Shown: positions 7,468 through 15,579, counted from the stretch's first letter. The stretch is 64,000 bases of DNA from Nocardiopsis metallicus (GCF_014201115.1 NZ_JACHDO010000001.1:6758001-6822000), one strand, 5' to 3'. Notes: generated by a model from the letters alone, not told the origin. Made by a program: numbers and translations.

Positions 7468-9310
7468 GGTCGATGACCTCCTGCAGCACGTCCGCGAGCT
7501 CTTCGGCCTTGAAGGGCAGTCCGCGGACCTTGTTGTAGCCGATGACGTCCACCAGGAAGCGGCCGCGCAGCAGCAGCGACAGCTGGCCCAGGTTGATCTC
7601 CGGGACCACGACCCGGTCGTAGCTCCGCAGTACCTCGCCGAGGTTGGCGGGGAAGGGGTTGAGGTGGCGCAGGTGCGCCTGGGCCACCCGGCCGCCCGCG
7701 CGCCGCACCCGGCGCACCCCGGCGGTGATGGACCCGTAGGTTCCGCCCCAGCCCAGCACGAGAACCTTCGCGTCGCCGGTGGGGTCGGACACCTCCAGCT
7801 CGGGAATGTCCCGGGCGATGGCGTCCACCTTGGCCTGGCGGGTGCGGACCATCAGGTCGTGGTTGTCGGGCGTGTACGAGATGTCGCCGCTCTCGGCGTG
7901 TTTCTCGATCCCGCCGATGCGGTGTTCCAGCCCCGCCGTACCCGGTACCGCCCAGGGGCGGGCCAGCGTCTCCTCGTCGCGCAGGTAGGGGAGGAACTCG
8001 CCGTCGGGCCCGTTGGGCCCGGTGGCGAACGCCGGCTCGATCTTCGGCAGCTCCGACACCTGCGGCAGCCGCCAGGGCTCCGAACCGTTGGCCAGGTAGC
8101 CGTCGGAGAGCATGATCACCGGGGTCCGGTACTTGACCGCCAGCCGGGTCGCCTCCACCGCCGCGTCGAAGCAGTCCGCGGGGGAGGACGGCGCCACCAC
8201 CGGCAGCGGGGACTCGCCGTTGCGCCCGTAGAGGGCCATCAGCAGGTCCGTCTGCTCGGTCTTGGTGGGCATGCCGGTACTGGGGCCGGCCCGCTGGACG
8301 TCGATGATGACCAGCGGGAGCTCGGTCATCACCGCCAGGCCCACGGCCTCCTGCTTGAGCACCATGCCCGGGCCCGAGGTGGTGGTCACCCCGAGCGAGC
8401 CGCCGAACGAGGCGCCCAGGGCCGCGCCGACCCCCGCGATCTCGTCCTCCGCCTGGAAGGTGCGCACGCCGAACCTCTTGTGCCGGGACAGCTCGTGCAG
8501 GATGTCCGAGGCCGGGGTGATCGGGTACGAACCCAGGAAGAGGGGCAGCCCCGACTGCTGGGACCCGGCGATCAGCCCGTAGGCGGTGGCCAGGTTCCCG
8601 GTGATGTTGCGGTAGGTGCCAGCCGGGAGCTTCGCGGGTTTGATCTCGTAGGAGACCGCGAAGTCCTCCGTGGTCTCACCGAAGTTCCACCCGGCCTGGA
8701 AGGCCGTGAGGTTGGCGGCGAGGATGTCCGGCTTGCTCGCGAACTTGGACTTCAGGAACGACGTCGTCCCCTCCGTCGGCCGGTTGTACATCCAGGACAG
8801 CAGCCCCAGTGCGAACATGTTCTTCGCGCGCTGGGCGTCCTTCTTGGAGATGTCGGAGTCGGCCAGGGCCGCCACCGTCATCGAGGTGAGGCCCACCGCG
8901 CTGACGTGGAACGCGTCCAGGGTGCCGTCGGTGAGCGGGTCGACCGCGTAGCCGACCTTGGCCAGGCTGCGCTTGGTGAACTCGTCGGTGTTGACGATGA
9001 TCGTGGCGCCCCGTGGCAGGTCGCCGAGGTTGGCCCTGAGCGCGGCGGGGTTCATCGCGACCAGCACGTCCGGGGCGTCCCCCGGGGTCATGATGTCGTG
9101 GTCGGCGAAGTGCAACTGGAAGCTGGAGACCCCGGGGAGGGTGCCCGCGGGGGCGCGGATCTCGGCGGGGAAGTTCGGCAGTGTCGACAGGTCGTTGCCG
9201 AACGACGCGGTCTCCTGGGTGAAACGGTCACCGGTCAACTGCATCCCGTCGCCGGAGTCCCCGGCGAACCGGATGATGACCCGGTCGAGCTGTTCGATCT
9301 GTTTGGCCAC
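7460..9310 (-). CDS. korA: 2-oxoacid:ferredoxin oxidoreductase, fused gamma/alpha subunit
   Basis: 616 residues. The N-terminal ~200 are the gamma domain ('RVIIRFAGDSGDGMQLTGDRF', 'FPAEIRAPAGT', 'SSFQLHF'). From about 230 comes the alpha pyrimidine-binding domain ('GSYPITPASDILHELS', 'TTTSGPGMVLKQEA', 'QRAGPSTGMPTKTEQTDL'). A C-terminal domain has 'VLGWGGTYGSI' and 'HLRHLNPFP'. The YPITPASD motif is typical of 2-oxoglutarate rather than pyruvate enzymes. In actinomycetes KorAB supplements or replaces the 2-oxoglutarate dehydrogenase step of the TCA cycle. First gene of a two-gene operon; the upstream 470 bp is non-coding. Confidence 0.95.
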   Translation of the reverse strand: MAKQIEQLDRVIIRFAGDSGDGMQLTGDRFTQETASFGNDLSTLPNFPAEIRAPAGTLPGVSSFQLHFADHDIMTPGDAPDVLVAMNPAALRANLGDLPRGATIIVNTDEFTKRSLAKVGYAVDPLTDGTLDAFHVSAVGLTSMTVAALADSDISKKDAQRAKNMFALGLLSWMYNRPTEGTTSFLKSKFASKPDILAANLTAFQAGWNFGETTEDFAVSYEIKPAKLPAGTYRNITGNLATAYGLIAGSQQSGLPLFLGSYPITPASDILHELSRHKRFGVRTFQAEDEIAGVGAALGASFGGSLGVTTTSGPGMVLKQEAVGLAVMTELPLVIIDVQRAGPSTGMPTKTEQTDLLMALYGRNGESPLPVVAPSSPADCFDAAVEATRLAVKYRTPVIMLSDGYLANGSEPWRLPQVSELPKIEPAFATGPNGPDGEFLPYLRDEETLARPWAVPGTAGLEHRIGGIEKHAESGDISYTPDNHDLMVRTRQAKVDAIARDIPELEVSDPTGDAKVLVLGWGGTYGSITAGVRRVRRAGGRVAQAHLRHLNPFPANLGEVLRSYDRVVVPEINLGQLSLLLRGRFLVDVIGYNKVRGLPFKAEELADVLQEVIDRD

Positions 9311-9783
9311 TGAGATCGACGACCTCCTCGGTGAGCCGCCGGTCGTGACGGGCGGCGGCGCTCGGGTGTCTGCCCCCGACCGGGCACCGTCACGGGCCGG
9401 GTGTCTGGATCAGGGGCAATACGGACAACACGGCCCTCCGCTCGCCCTGGGTGCGCCAACCCAGCGCGGCGTTCGACGGTACGAAACCGCGACCGGGTCG
9501 CCTCGGCTGCCAACCTCCGACGACTCGGCCCTCCGCTCACCTGGCTGAGGGGTTCTCCCGCATCCTCGGTGCCCGGAGTGACAAGGGCCACGTTCGCACT
9601 ATAGGTCGTCGGCCGAGCTCGGGGGCGGCCCGGGTGGCCTTTGTCACAGGCTTCCGGATCCTGGCAGGAAGGGGGATGTGACCGACAGCTGGTCACATGG
9701 GGAACGCAAGACGCCGACCCGCACGTTTGTCACCATGTACGCATCAAATGCCGGGCGGCGGCGAACAGCGGAAGGGAGAGCGC
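9311..9783. other. Divergent intergenic region between korAB and the M48 protease gene
   Basis: 473 bp without a credible gene, carrying the promoters of two divergent units. It contains near-duplicate segments reading 'CGGCCCTCCGCTC' at about 9431 and 9529. GTGACAAGGG near 9578 and CCTTTGTCAC near 9640 form an imperfect inverted pair, and a clean operator-like inverted repeat lies at 9676-9698. Confidence 0.5.
9676..9698. promoter_or_regulatory. Operator-like inverted repeat ATGTGACC-N7-GGTCACAT
   Basis: Two perfect 8-bp arms separated by seven bases, 85 bp upstream of the start chosen for the M48 protease gene. The size and spacing suit binding by a dimeric helix-turn-helix regulator. Regulator not identifiable from the window. 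Confidence 0.55.
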
Positions 9784-10644
9784 GTGCACGTCAACGCGAT
9801 CCGCGCGGTCGGACTGTTCGTCGGGGCCGCGGTGCTCGCCGTGGTGGTCGGCTGGCTGTGCGGCGCGGAGAAGGGCGCACAGCTCTCCATCGCGCTGGTG
9901 GTCTGCGCGGGGGTCCTGGTCTACCTGTTCGGGAACTCCCTGGCGCTGCGCGCGATGCGGGCCCGGCCGGTCAGCGAGATCGAACGCCCCGAGCTCTACC
10001 GGATCGTGCGGGAACTGGCCACGGCCGCCCGGCAGCCGATGCCCAAGCTCTACCTGTCGCCGGTGCGCTCGCCCAACGCCTTCGCCACCGGCAGCACCCC
10101 GCGCCGGGCCGCCCTGTGCTGCACCACCGGCCTGCTGCGCACCCTCGACGAACGCGAACTACGCGGGGTCCTGGCGCACGAACTCGCGCACATCCGCTCC
10201 AACGACACCCTGATCAGCGCGGTGGCGGCGACGCTGACCACGCTCATCACGGCGCTCACCGCGATCTCCTTCCTGATCCCGCTGGGTGACTCGGAGGAGA
10301 CGGACCTGCCCAACCTGCTGGGCGGGCTGATGGTGGCCCTACTCGCCCCGCTGGCGGCGGTGGTCATCTACTTCGGGGTGGGCCGGGCCAGGGAGTTCCG
10401 GGCCGACGAGAAGGCGGCCGAGCTCACCGGGGACCCGATCGGCCTGGCCGACGCGCTGCGCAAGCTGGAGACCGGCAACCGGGCCTACCCGCTGCCCAGG
10501 GAACGCGTCCTGCTGGCCACCTCGCACCTGATGACCACCAACCCCTTCCCGGACACCATCGGGCGCCTCTTCTCCGCGCACCCGCCGGTCCAGGAGAGGA
10601 TCCGCCGTCTGCGCGCGCTGCGCCGCAAGTGGGACCTGGGCTGA
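9784..10644 (+). CDS. htpX: M48 family membrane metalloprotease (HtpX-like)
   Basis: 286 residues from GTG 9784 (AAGGGAGAG upstream; the frame opens at 9697 but the added residues are not membrane-like). HtpX is a zinc endopeptidase that removes damaged membrane proteins. Two membrane helices lie at about 5-45. 'PNAFATG' is the conserved stretch before the active site. 'AHELAHIRSND' gives the HExxH zinc motif (His132, Glu133, His136), with two more helices after it. 'EFRADEKAAEL' supplies the third ligand (Glu204). The C-terminal 'SAHPPVQERIRRL' is also typical. Length matches the family. The gene name is by family similarity. Confidence 0.92.
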   Translation: MHVNAIRAVGLFVGAAVLAVVVGWLCGAEKGAQLSIALVVCAGVLVYLFGNSLALRAMRARPVSEIERPELYRIVRELATAARQPMPKLYLSPVRSPNAFATGSTPRRAALCCTTGLLRTLDERELRGVLAHELAHIRSNDTLISAVAATLTTLITALTAISFLIPLGDSEETDLPNLLGGLMVALLAPLAAVVIYFGVGRAREFRADEKAAELTGDPIGLADALRKLETGNRAYPLPRERVLLATSHLMTTNPFPDTIGRLFSAHPPVQERIRRLRALRRKWDLG

Positions 10645-10650
10645 AGCACG

Positions 10651-10685
10651 ACGGCCGCCCGACCCCTGACGGGGCGGGCGGCCGT
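10651..10685. terminator. Bidirectional terminator between htpX and yajQ
   Basis: An 11-bp stem ACGGCCGCCCG with its complement, enclosing an inner CCCC/GGGG pair, between two convergent genes. Confidence 0.75.
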
Positions 10686-10701
10686 TCGGCGCTCCGGATG
10701 G

Positions 10702-11199
10702 CTACCGGTAGTTCACGAACTGCAGCGCCAGGTCGAAGTCCTTCTCCTTGATGAGGTTCATGACGCTCTGGAGGTCGTCCTTCTTCTTGGAGCTGACCCG
10801 CAGTTCCTCGCCCTGGATCTGCGCCTTGACGCCCTTGGGGCCCTCGTCCCGGATGAGCTTGGAGATCTTCTTGGCGTCCTCGGAGGAGATGCCCTCCTTG
10901 AGGCTGATCGGCAGGCGGTACTCCTTGCCGGAGATCTTCGCCTCCTCCGCCGCGTCGAGGATCTTCAGGGAGAGCTTGCGCTTGACCAGCTTCTCCTTGA
11001 AGACTTCCAGAGCGGCGGCGGCGCGCTCCTCGGAGCCGCTCTTGATCTCGATGCCGTCCTCGCCCTGCCAGGCGATGGTGGTCCCGGTGCCCTTGAAGTC
11101 GAACCGCTGGGACAGTTCCTTGCCCGTCTGGTTCAGCGCGTTGTCGACCTCCTGCCGGTCGAGCTTGGACACCACGTCGAAACTGGATTCGGCGGCCAC
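10702..11199 (-). CDS. YajQ family (UPF0234) nucleotide-binding protein
   Basis: 165 residues, full length for the family. The N-terminus '[21 protein letters not shown]', then 'RFDFKGT' and '[20 protein letters not shown]', and the end '[20 protein letters not shown]' are near-invariant YajQ segments. Members have two ferredoxin-like domains, and a Xanthomonas homologue binds cyclic di-GMP and a transcription factor. The role in actinomycetes is unclear. Single gene, convergent with htpX, upstream of tRNA-Tyr on the other strand. Confidence 0.93.
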   Translation of the reverse strand: MAAESSFDVVSKLDRQEVDNALNQTGKELSQRFDFKGTGTTIAWQGEDGIEIKSGSEERAAAALEVFKEKLVKRKLSLKILDAAEEAKISGKEYRLPISLKEGISSEDAKKISKLIRDEGPKGVKAQIQGEELRVSSKKKDDLQSVMNLIKEKDFDLALQFVNYR

Positions 11200-11420
11200 G
11201 TACTCTCACACCCCGCTACGTCTGATGGTCCACGGGGCCCAGGGCACCCGTGCACGTCTCCTTCGGCCCGGTCCGGGCCGGGTCCCGAGCTTAGCCGCGG
11301 CGAGACCGCCCCCGCCGGACGAGCCCGCCCGGGACGCGCCCGCGAAACCGATTTCAGGTTCAGGGCCATCATCCGCTATTGTCGTTCATGCGCGGCGACG
11401 CACAGCGTCGCAGCAGCCCA

Positions 11421-11502
11421 GGCAGGTTGCCCGAGCGGCCAATGGGAGCGGACTGTAAATCCGTCGGCTTTGCCTTCGAAGGTTCGAATCCTTCACCTGC
11501 CA
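11421..11502 (+). tRNA. tRNA-Tyr (anticodon GTA)
   Basis: 82 nt. The acceptor GGCAGGT pairs with ACCTGCC. The anticodon stem GCGGA/TCCGT encloses loop CTGTAAA with anticodon GTA. The variable arm is long, as expected for bacterial tRNA-Tyr, and the T-arm has GGTTCGAATCC. The CCA end is not encoded intact (ACA follows). Confidence 0.95.
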
Positions 11503-11510
11503 CAGGGGAA

Positions 11511-11545
11511 CGAAGCCCCCGGTACCAACGGTGCCGGGGGCTTCG
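11511..11545 (+). terminator. Terminator hairpin behind tRNA-Tyr, likely intron target
   Basis: The stem CGAAGCCCCCGGTACC pairs with GGTGCCGGGGGCTTCG (one G-T pair) over a three-base loop, 8 bp after the tRNA. The group II intron begins about 5 bp beyond the hairpin, the placement typical of introns that recognise terminator stem-loops. Confidence 0.85.
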
Positions 11546-11550
11546 TCGTG

Positions 11551-13461
11551 GTGTGCCCAGCATGGGCAGTTGCTTGGAGGTGGAAGTCCTCTAGAGGAAG
11601 CGGCAGTGCTAACTCTGAGCCGGAGGCAACGGCGTCACCGCGAGGTGGGGTCGGGAGGAAGCCCGAGGCGAAACCCTGCACTGAGGAACACGAACCGCAT
11701 ACAAGGCAGTCCGGTCGGGGTGAGCCAGCCATGGATGGCGAAGCCCGTCACTGCCAAGACGGCCGGGGTGTAGATGCGGCAGGCGTAGGGGGAAAGTAGC
11801 TGTTCTTACCTGGGGAGGTCTGTCCGGGTGTCGGTTGTGCTGAGTATGTCGCCGCGCCGACGGCCGCGACCGCAAGGGAGCGGCTGACCGGGCAGAAGTC
11901 AGCAGAGGTCGTAGTACCAGCCGGGATCGCTCGTGGGCTGGGAAGGGCCGAACGTCAAATGGGACAGAGGAACCGGTGCCGCTCGTGCTGGTCACACAGA
12001 TCGCAGCCACCCCGCCGAAGGCGGGCCTGCGGTGGGAGGGGACGGTGCATTTCCGTTGAGTACCGCCGTAGAGCGTAGTGACCTGTCGGCGCGGCCTGGA
12101 GACGATGTCCACCACGGCCAGGGGGATCTGTGGCAGCGAATGCTGTCCAGCGCGAACCTGGCCGCGGCGCTCGAACGGGTCGAGACCAACCGGGGTGCCC
12201 CGGGTGTGGATGGAGTCACTACCGCTGATCTGCGGGGATGGCTGCGCGAGCACTGGGAGGGCGTTCGGGAAGAACTCGACGCGGGGAGATACCGGCCCTC
12301 GCCGGTCCGCCGGGTGATGATCCCCAAGCCCGGGGGCGGCGAGCGGATGCTGGGTGTTCCCACGGTGCTGGACCGTTTGATCCAGCAGGCCATCGCGCAG
12401 GTCCTCACCCCGATCTTCGACCCGGAGTTCTCCGGGTCTTCGTTCGGGTTCCGTCCCGGCCGGTCCGCCCATCAGGCGGTGCGGGTCGCGCGGCGGGCTA
12501 TTGAGGACGGCCACCGATGGGTCGTGGACATCGACCTGGACCGGTTCTTCGACCGGGTCCAGCACGATGTGTTGATGGCCCGGGTGGCGCGCAGGGTTGA
12601 CGACCGCAGGGTGCTGCGACTGATCCGGTCCTTTCTGGAAGCCGGGATCATGGCGGACGGGGTCAAGATGCCGAGCGCGCAGGGGACCCCGCAGGGGTCT
12701 CCGCTTTCGCCGGTCCTGTCCAACATCATGCTCGACGACCTGGATCGGGAGCTGTGGCGTCGCGGTCACCGGTTCGTGCGCTACGCCGATGACATCCGTG
12801 TCTTCACGCGTAGCAGGCGGGCCGCTCACAGGGTGCTCGACTCGATCACGGTCGTGGTCGAGCAGCGGTTGAAGCTGAAGGTGAACCGGGAGAAGTCGAA
12901 GGTGGTTCCGGCATCCGTCGCGACGTTGCTGGGGTTCGGTTTCTACTTCACCCGGGCCGGGGTGCGTATCCGGGTCGATCCCAAGGCGCTCAGGCGCTGG
13001 AAGGTGCGGATCCGGGAGCTGACCTCGCGCCGGTGGTCGGTTGCGATGGAGTATCGCATCGGCCGGTTGAACCGGTTCATCGTCGGGTGGATGGGTTACT
13101 TCCGGCTCGCGGACACCCCCAGGGTGTTCCAGGGGTTGGATGAATGGCTCCGCCGCAGGATGCGGCAGGTCCGTTGGAAGGAATGGAAGCGGGCCAGGAC
13201 CCGCCGCCGGATGTTGCGCTCGCTCGGTATCTCGGATCGTGTGGCCCGGGACTGGGCGATCAGCAGCAAGGGGTACTGGCGGATCGGTGGCTCGGTCGTC
13301 CTTCAGCAGGCGCTGCCCAACTCCTACTGGGAGGGCTTTGGTCTGCGGATGCTCAAGCCGACCTGGCAGCGGTTGAGATCAGTTTGACGAACCGCCGGAT
13401 GCGGGCCCGCATGTCCGGTGGTGTGGGGGGAGGGCCGGGCGACCCGGCCCTCCTACCCGAT
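11551..13461 (+). mobile_element. Group II intron with internal reverse transcriptase/maturase
   Basis: The 5' boundary is GTGTGCCCAGCATGGGCA at 11551, a close match to group II intron starts. Typical domain I segments follow ('GGAAGTCCTCTAGAGGAAGC', 'GGCAGTGCTAAC'). After the reverse transcriptase gene, domain V is visible as a hairpin at 13391-13422 with its GCCGGATGC...GCATGTCCGG core. Domain VI follows (a long GC stem from about 13426), ending CCTACCCGAT at 13461 with a candidate branch-point A seven bases from the end. Total about 1.9 kb. Insertion just after a terminator hairpin suggests the class C-like targeting mode, though I do not fix the class. Both ribozyme ends look intact, so it may still splice and move. 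Confidence 0.88.
11933..13387 (+). CDS. ltrA: Group II intron reverse transcriptase/maturase, no HNH domain
   Basis: Up to 484 residues. The frame opens at 11933, but the conserved part begins near ATG 12140 ('MLSSANLAAALERVETNRGAPGVDG'-like RT0/RT1 start), so the first ~69 residues may be intron RNA rather than protein. RT motifs follow: 'RRVMIPKPGGGERMLGVPTV', 'FGFRPGRSAHQAV', 'VDIDLDRFFDRVQHD', 'GTPQGSPLSPVLSNIMLDDLD', and the catalytic 'RYADDIRVF'. Then come the maturase (X) region and a short DNA-binding end ('SSKGYWRIGGS'). No HNH endonuclease follows, so second-strand priming probably relies on host replication. It supports splicing and retrohoming of the surrounding intron. Confidence 0.93.
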   Translation: MGWEGPNVKWDRGTGAARAGHTDRSHPAEGGPAVGGDGAFPLSTAVERSDLSARPGDDVHHGQGDLWQRMLSSANLAAALERVETNRGAPGVDGVTTADLRGWLREHWEGVREELDAGRYRPSPVRRVMIPKPGGGERMLGVPTVLDRLIQQAIAQVLTPIFDPEFSGSSFGFRPGRSAHQAVRVARRAIEDGHRWVVDIDLDRFFDRVQHDVLMARVARRVDDRRVLRLIRSFLEAGIMADGVKMPSAQGTPQGSPLSPVLSNIMLDDLDRELWRRGHRFVRYADDIRVFTRSRRAAHRVLDSITVVVEQRLKLKVNREKSKVVPASVATLLGFGFYFTRAGVRIRVDPKALRRWKVRIRELTSRRWSVAMEYRIGRLNRFIVGWMGYFRLADTPRVFQGLDEWLRRRMRQVRWKEWKRARTRRRMLRSLGISDRVARDWAISSKGYWRIGGSVVLQQALPNSYWEGFGLRMLKPTWQRLRSV

Positions 13462-13806
13462 TCCGGGGGCGCCCCGAGGGTGGAGTCACCCTGGGTAGCA
13501 GGTGTCACTGAGGGGCAAGTGATTCGGGCAGTTGCGAGGTGGTCACGCTCCGAGCACGGTGTGATCACTCTGGGTGATCTTTCGGGGGCGGGTCGCGCTC
13601 CGGGCATGCGGAAAAATCAGTGCATTGTCCCATTTGTTTTGTTGGGCGAAAGGAATTCGTCCGGCAATCTGGACAAATTGCCTCCCGAGTTTCGGCGTTG
13701 ACAAAAACTGAGGGCCGGATGATGATTGCACCAGTCCACCGCGACACAGGTGCAAAAGCGCCTGCGTCTTTTTCTGTCAATGCCTCGCTGATTTCCCGGG
13801 GGAAAC
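13462..13806. other. Intergenic region between the intron and the small secreted cluster
   Basis: 345 bp with no credible gene. The right half is relatively AT-rich and should hold the promoter of the four-gene cluster. TTGACA at 13698-13703 is a good -35, with a weak TGATGA 16 bp later. Just upstream, GGCAAT-N8-ATTGCC at 13663-13682 is an inverted repeat that could be an operator. Confidence 0.55.
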
Positions 13807-14052
13807 ATGATCAAGAAGCTGACCGCTGCTGGCCTGGTCGCCGGTGCCGCGATGGGCGCGCTCCTCATGGGAGCTCCCGCTCACGCCTCGCACGGCGGTG
13901 ACCAGCAGTTCAACCAGAACCTCCAGCTCGTCCCGGTGCAGTCCTGCAACCTGACGGGCAGCGTCGGCCTGGTCGCCGTCACCGTGCCGATCCTGTCGCC
14001 GCAGACCACGGGCGACTGCGTGAACGGCCCTGTCGGCACCAACATCAGCTAG
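13807..14052 (+). CDS. Small secreted chaplin-like protein, copy A
   Basis: 81 residues. Signal peptide 'KLTAAGLVAGAAMGALLMGAPAHA', then mature 'SHGGDQQFNQNLQLVPVQSC'. There are two cysteines, the second in 'TTGDCVNGP'. The core order N-x-Q-L-V-P-V-x-x-C, a hydrophobic 'VGLVAV' stretch, then S-P and C-V-N resembles the chaplin unit (QVPV..VC.N..VIG....P...C.N), but a short insert separates it from the Pfam pattern. The first of four tandem copies; GGGGGAAA ribosome site. Copy A differs most (SCNLTG instead of LCNTEL). Predicted surface or aerial-hypha protein; not proven. Confidence 0.78.
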   Translation: MIKKLTAAGLVAGAAMGALLMGAPAHASHGGDQQFNQNLQLVPVQSCNLTGSVGLVAVTVPILSPQTTGDCVNGPVGTNIS

Positions 14053-14108
14053 TTCCGGCAATCAGTTCAACCGAGACGATATCTCAAACTTTTTCGAAGG
14101 GTAATTCA

Positions 14109-14354
14109 ATGCTGCGTAAGCTCGGTGTTGCCGGCCTCGTCGCTGGTGCTGCTTTCTCTGCCATTCTGGCCGCCACCCCGGCCTCCGCCTCGCACGGCGG
14201 CGACCAGCAGTACAACCAGAACCTCCAGGGCATCCCGGTCCAGCTGTGCAACACCAGTGCGGCCGTCGGCCTGGTCGCTGTGAACGTGCCGGTCCTGTCG
14301 CCGCAGACCACGGGCGACTGCGTCAACGGCCCCGTCAGCACCAACATCCAGTAG
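14109..14354 (+). CDS. Small secreted chaplin-like protein, copy B
   Basis: 81 residues with signal peptide ending 'ATPASA' and mature 'SHGGDQQYNQNLQGIPVQLC', then 'VGLVAVNVPVLSPQTTGDC'. Tyr replaces Phe and Gly-Ile replaces Leu-Val compared with the other copies. AAGGG precedes ATG 14109. It lies 56 bp after copy A and 12 bp before copy C. Copies B-D are tightly packed and likely one transcript. Confidence 0.78.
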   Translation: MLRKLGVAGLVAGAAFSAILAATPASASHGGDQQYNQNLQGIPVQLCNTSAAVGLVAVNVPVLSPQTTGDCVNGPVSTNIQ

Positions 14355-14366
14355 GAGAGTCCCAGA

Positions 14367-14612
14367 ATGCGTAAGTTCACCGCCGCCACCGCTATCGCCG
14401 GTGTCGCCCTGGGCGCCATTCTGGCGGCCGCTCCCGCGTCCGCCTCCCACGGTGGCGACCAGCAGTTCAACCAGAACCTGCAGCTGGTTCCGGTTCAGCT
14501 GTGCAACACCGAGCTGGCCGTCGGCCTGCTCGCCGGTGTCAACGTGCCGATCCTGTCGCCGCAGACCACCGGTGACTGCGTCAACGGCCCGGTCAGCACC
14601 AACATCCAGTAG
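14367..14612 (+). CDS. Small secreted chaplin-like protein, copy C
   Basis: 81 residues. Signal 'KFTAATAIAGVALGAILAAAPASA', almost identical to copy D. Mature 'SHGGDQQFNQNLQLVPVQLC', then 'LAVGLLAGVNVPILSPQ'. It has a one-residue insertion (AG) compared with copy D. GGAGAG lies upstream. The near-identity with copy D points to recent duplication or gene conversion. Confidence 0.78.
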   Translation: MRKFTAATAIAGVALGAILAAAPASASHGGDQQFNQNLQLVPVQLCNTELAVGLLAGVNVPILSPQTTGDCVNGPVSTNIQ

Positions 14613-14623
14613 GGGGACCGCAG

Positions 14624-14899
14624 ATGCTGCGCAAGTTCACCGCCGCCACGGCGATCGCCGGTGTCGCGCTCGGCGCGATGCTCGCGGCCGCTCCGGCCTC
14701 AGCGTCGCACGGTGGCGACCAGCAGTTCAACCAGAACCTGCAGCTGGTTCCGGTTCAGCTGTGCAACACCGAGCTGGCCGTCGGCCTGGTCGGCGCGAAC
14801 GTGCCGATCCTGTCGCCGCAGACCACCGGTGACTGCGTCAACGGTCCGGCTGGTACGAACATCAGCCACGACAAGGGCGAGAAGCCCGGCTACCACTAA
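14624..14899 (+). CDS. Small secreted chaplin-like protein, copy D with longer tail
   Basis: 91 residues. It shares signal peptide and mature core with copy C, but the end is extended by a charged tail ('SHDKGEKPGYH') absent from the others. It starts 11 bp after copy C with GGGGGA upstream. As the last gene of the set, it is followed by a terminator at 14959-14988. Confidence 0.78.
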   Translation: MLRKFTAATAIAGVALGAMLAAAPASASHGGDQQFNQNLQLVPVQLCNTELAVGLVGANVPILSPQTTGDCVNGPAGTNISHDKGEKPGYH

Positions 14900-14958
14900 C
14901 CACGGCGTGGTTGGTTGACGGAGTCCCAGGACTCCGGTGACGGAACAGAGCGGGTACG

Positions 14959-14988
14959 AGGCCCCTCGGCGTGTGCCGAGGGGCCTTG
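14959..14988 (+). terminator. Terminator of the small secreted gene cluster
   Basis: A 12-bp perfect stem AGGCCCCTCGGC with loop GTGT, followed by TT, 60 bp after the last copy and 43 bp before the lipoprotein start. Confidence 0.85.
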
Positions 14989-15030
14989 CCGCTGTCCGCG
15001 GCCATGATGGTCGCGATCTGAGGAGGCGAC

Positions 15031-15579
15031 ATGCAGCGCACACCCTTGACCCGAACCCTCCTGGTCGGGGCGGCCCTGACGCTGGCGGTCTCGGCCTGCG
15101 GTCAGGCGGAGGAGCCCGGTGAGGACGGCAGCGAGTACGGCGGAGGCGGCCAGGAGACGGCCGCCCCGGACGCGGAGCACACCCCGGGGGAGGACGGCAG
15201 CGAGTACGGCGGGGGCAACGCCGGTGACGTCCACGTCCTCAACCTGTACGGCGACGAGGAGGGGTTCGACGACCAGCGCCCGACGGACTACGTCGCCACC
15301 GAGTTCACCACCTTCTCCGACATGGAGTGGGACGAGTGGGGCGAGAACCGCGCCCGGGGCGAGGGCGAGGTCCTGGGCACCTGGTGCATGGACGTGGGCT
15401 GCCAGGACGACCCCTATGACGTGGAGATCGAACTCGGGGACCCGGTGGAGGTGGACGGCGTCCGGTACTTCTCCACGTACACGGTCACCGAGTACGACGA
15501 CGACATGGCCGGGGAACAGCGGGAGGCCCTGGAGCAGGCCGACGACGGTCAGCTCAACGTGCCCGTGTCCGCGGAGTAG
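15031..15579 (+). CDS. Secreted lipoprotein with duplicated acidic/glycine motif
   Basis: 182 residues. The signal peptide has lipobox 'VSAC' (Cys about 22), predicting a lipid-anchored surface protein. Residues 25-65 are acidic and flexible and contain 'PGEDGSEYGGG' twice. The rest looks folded, rich in Asp, Glu and aromatic residues, with two cysteines ('TWCMDVGCQD') likely forming a disulfide, and ends 'DDGQLNVPVSAE'. GAGGAGG precedes ATG 15031. No family recognised. It sits between the small secreted cluster and the SMC operon and may belong to neither. Confidence 0.82.
   Translation: MQRTPLTRTLLVGAALTLAVSACGQAEEPGEDGSEYGGGGQETAAPDAEHTPGEDGSEYGGGNAGDVHVLNLYGDEEGFDDQRPTDYVATEFTTFSDMEWDEWGENRARGEGEVLGTWCMDVGCQDDPYDVEIELGDPVEVDGVRYFSTYTVTEYDDDMAGEQREALEQADDGQLNVPVSAE

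Noticed and set aside
13462-13700. Possible gene remnant between the intron and the small secreted cluster
   Set aside because: Short frames here have no recognisable motif, signal or ribosome site.
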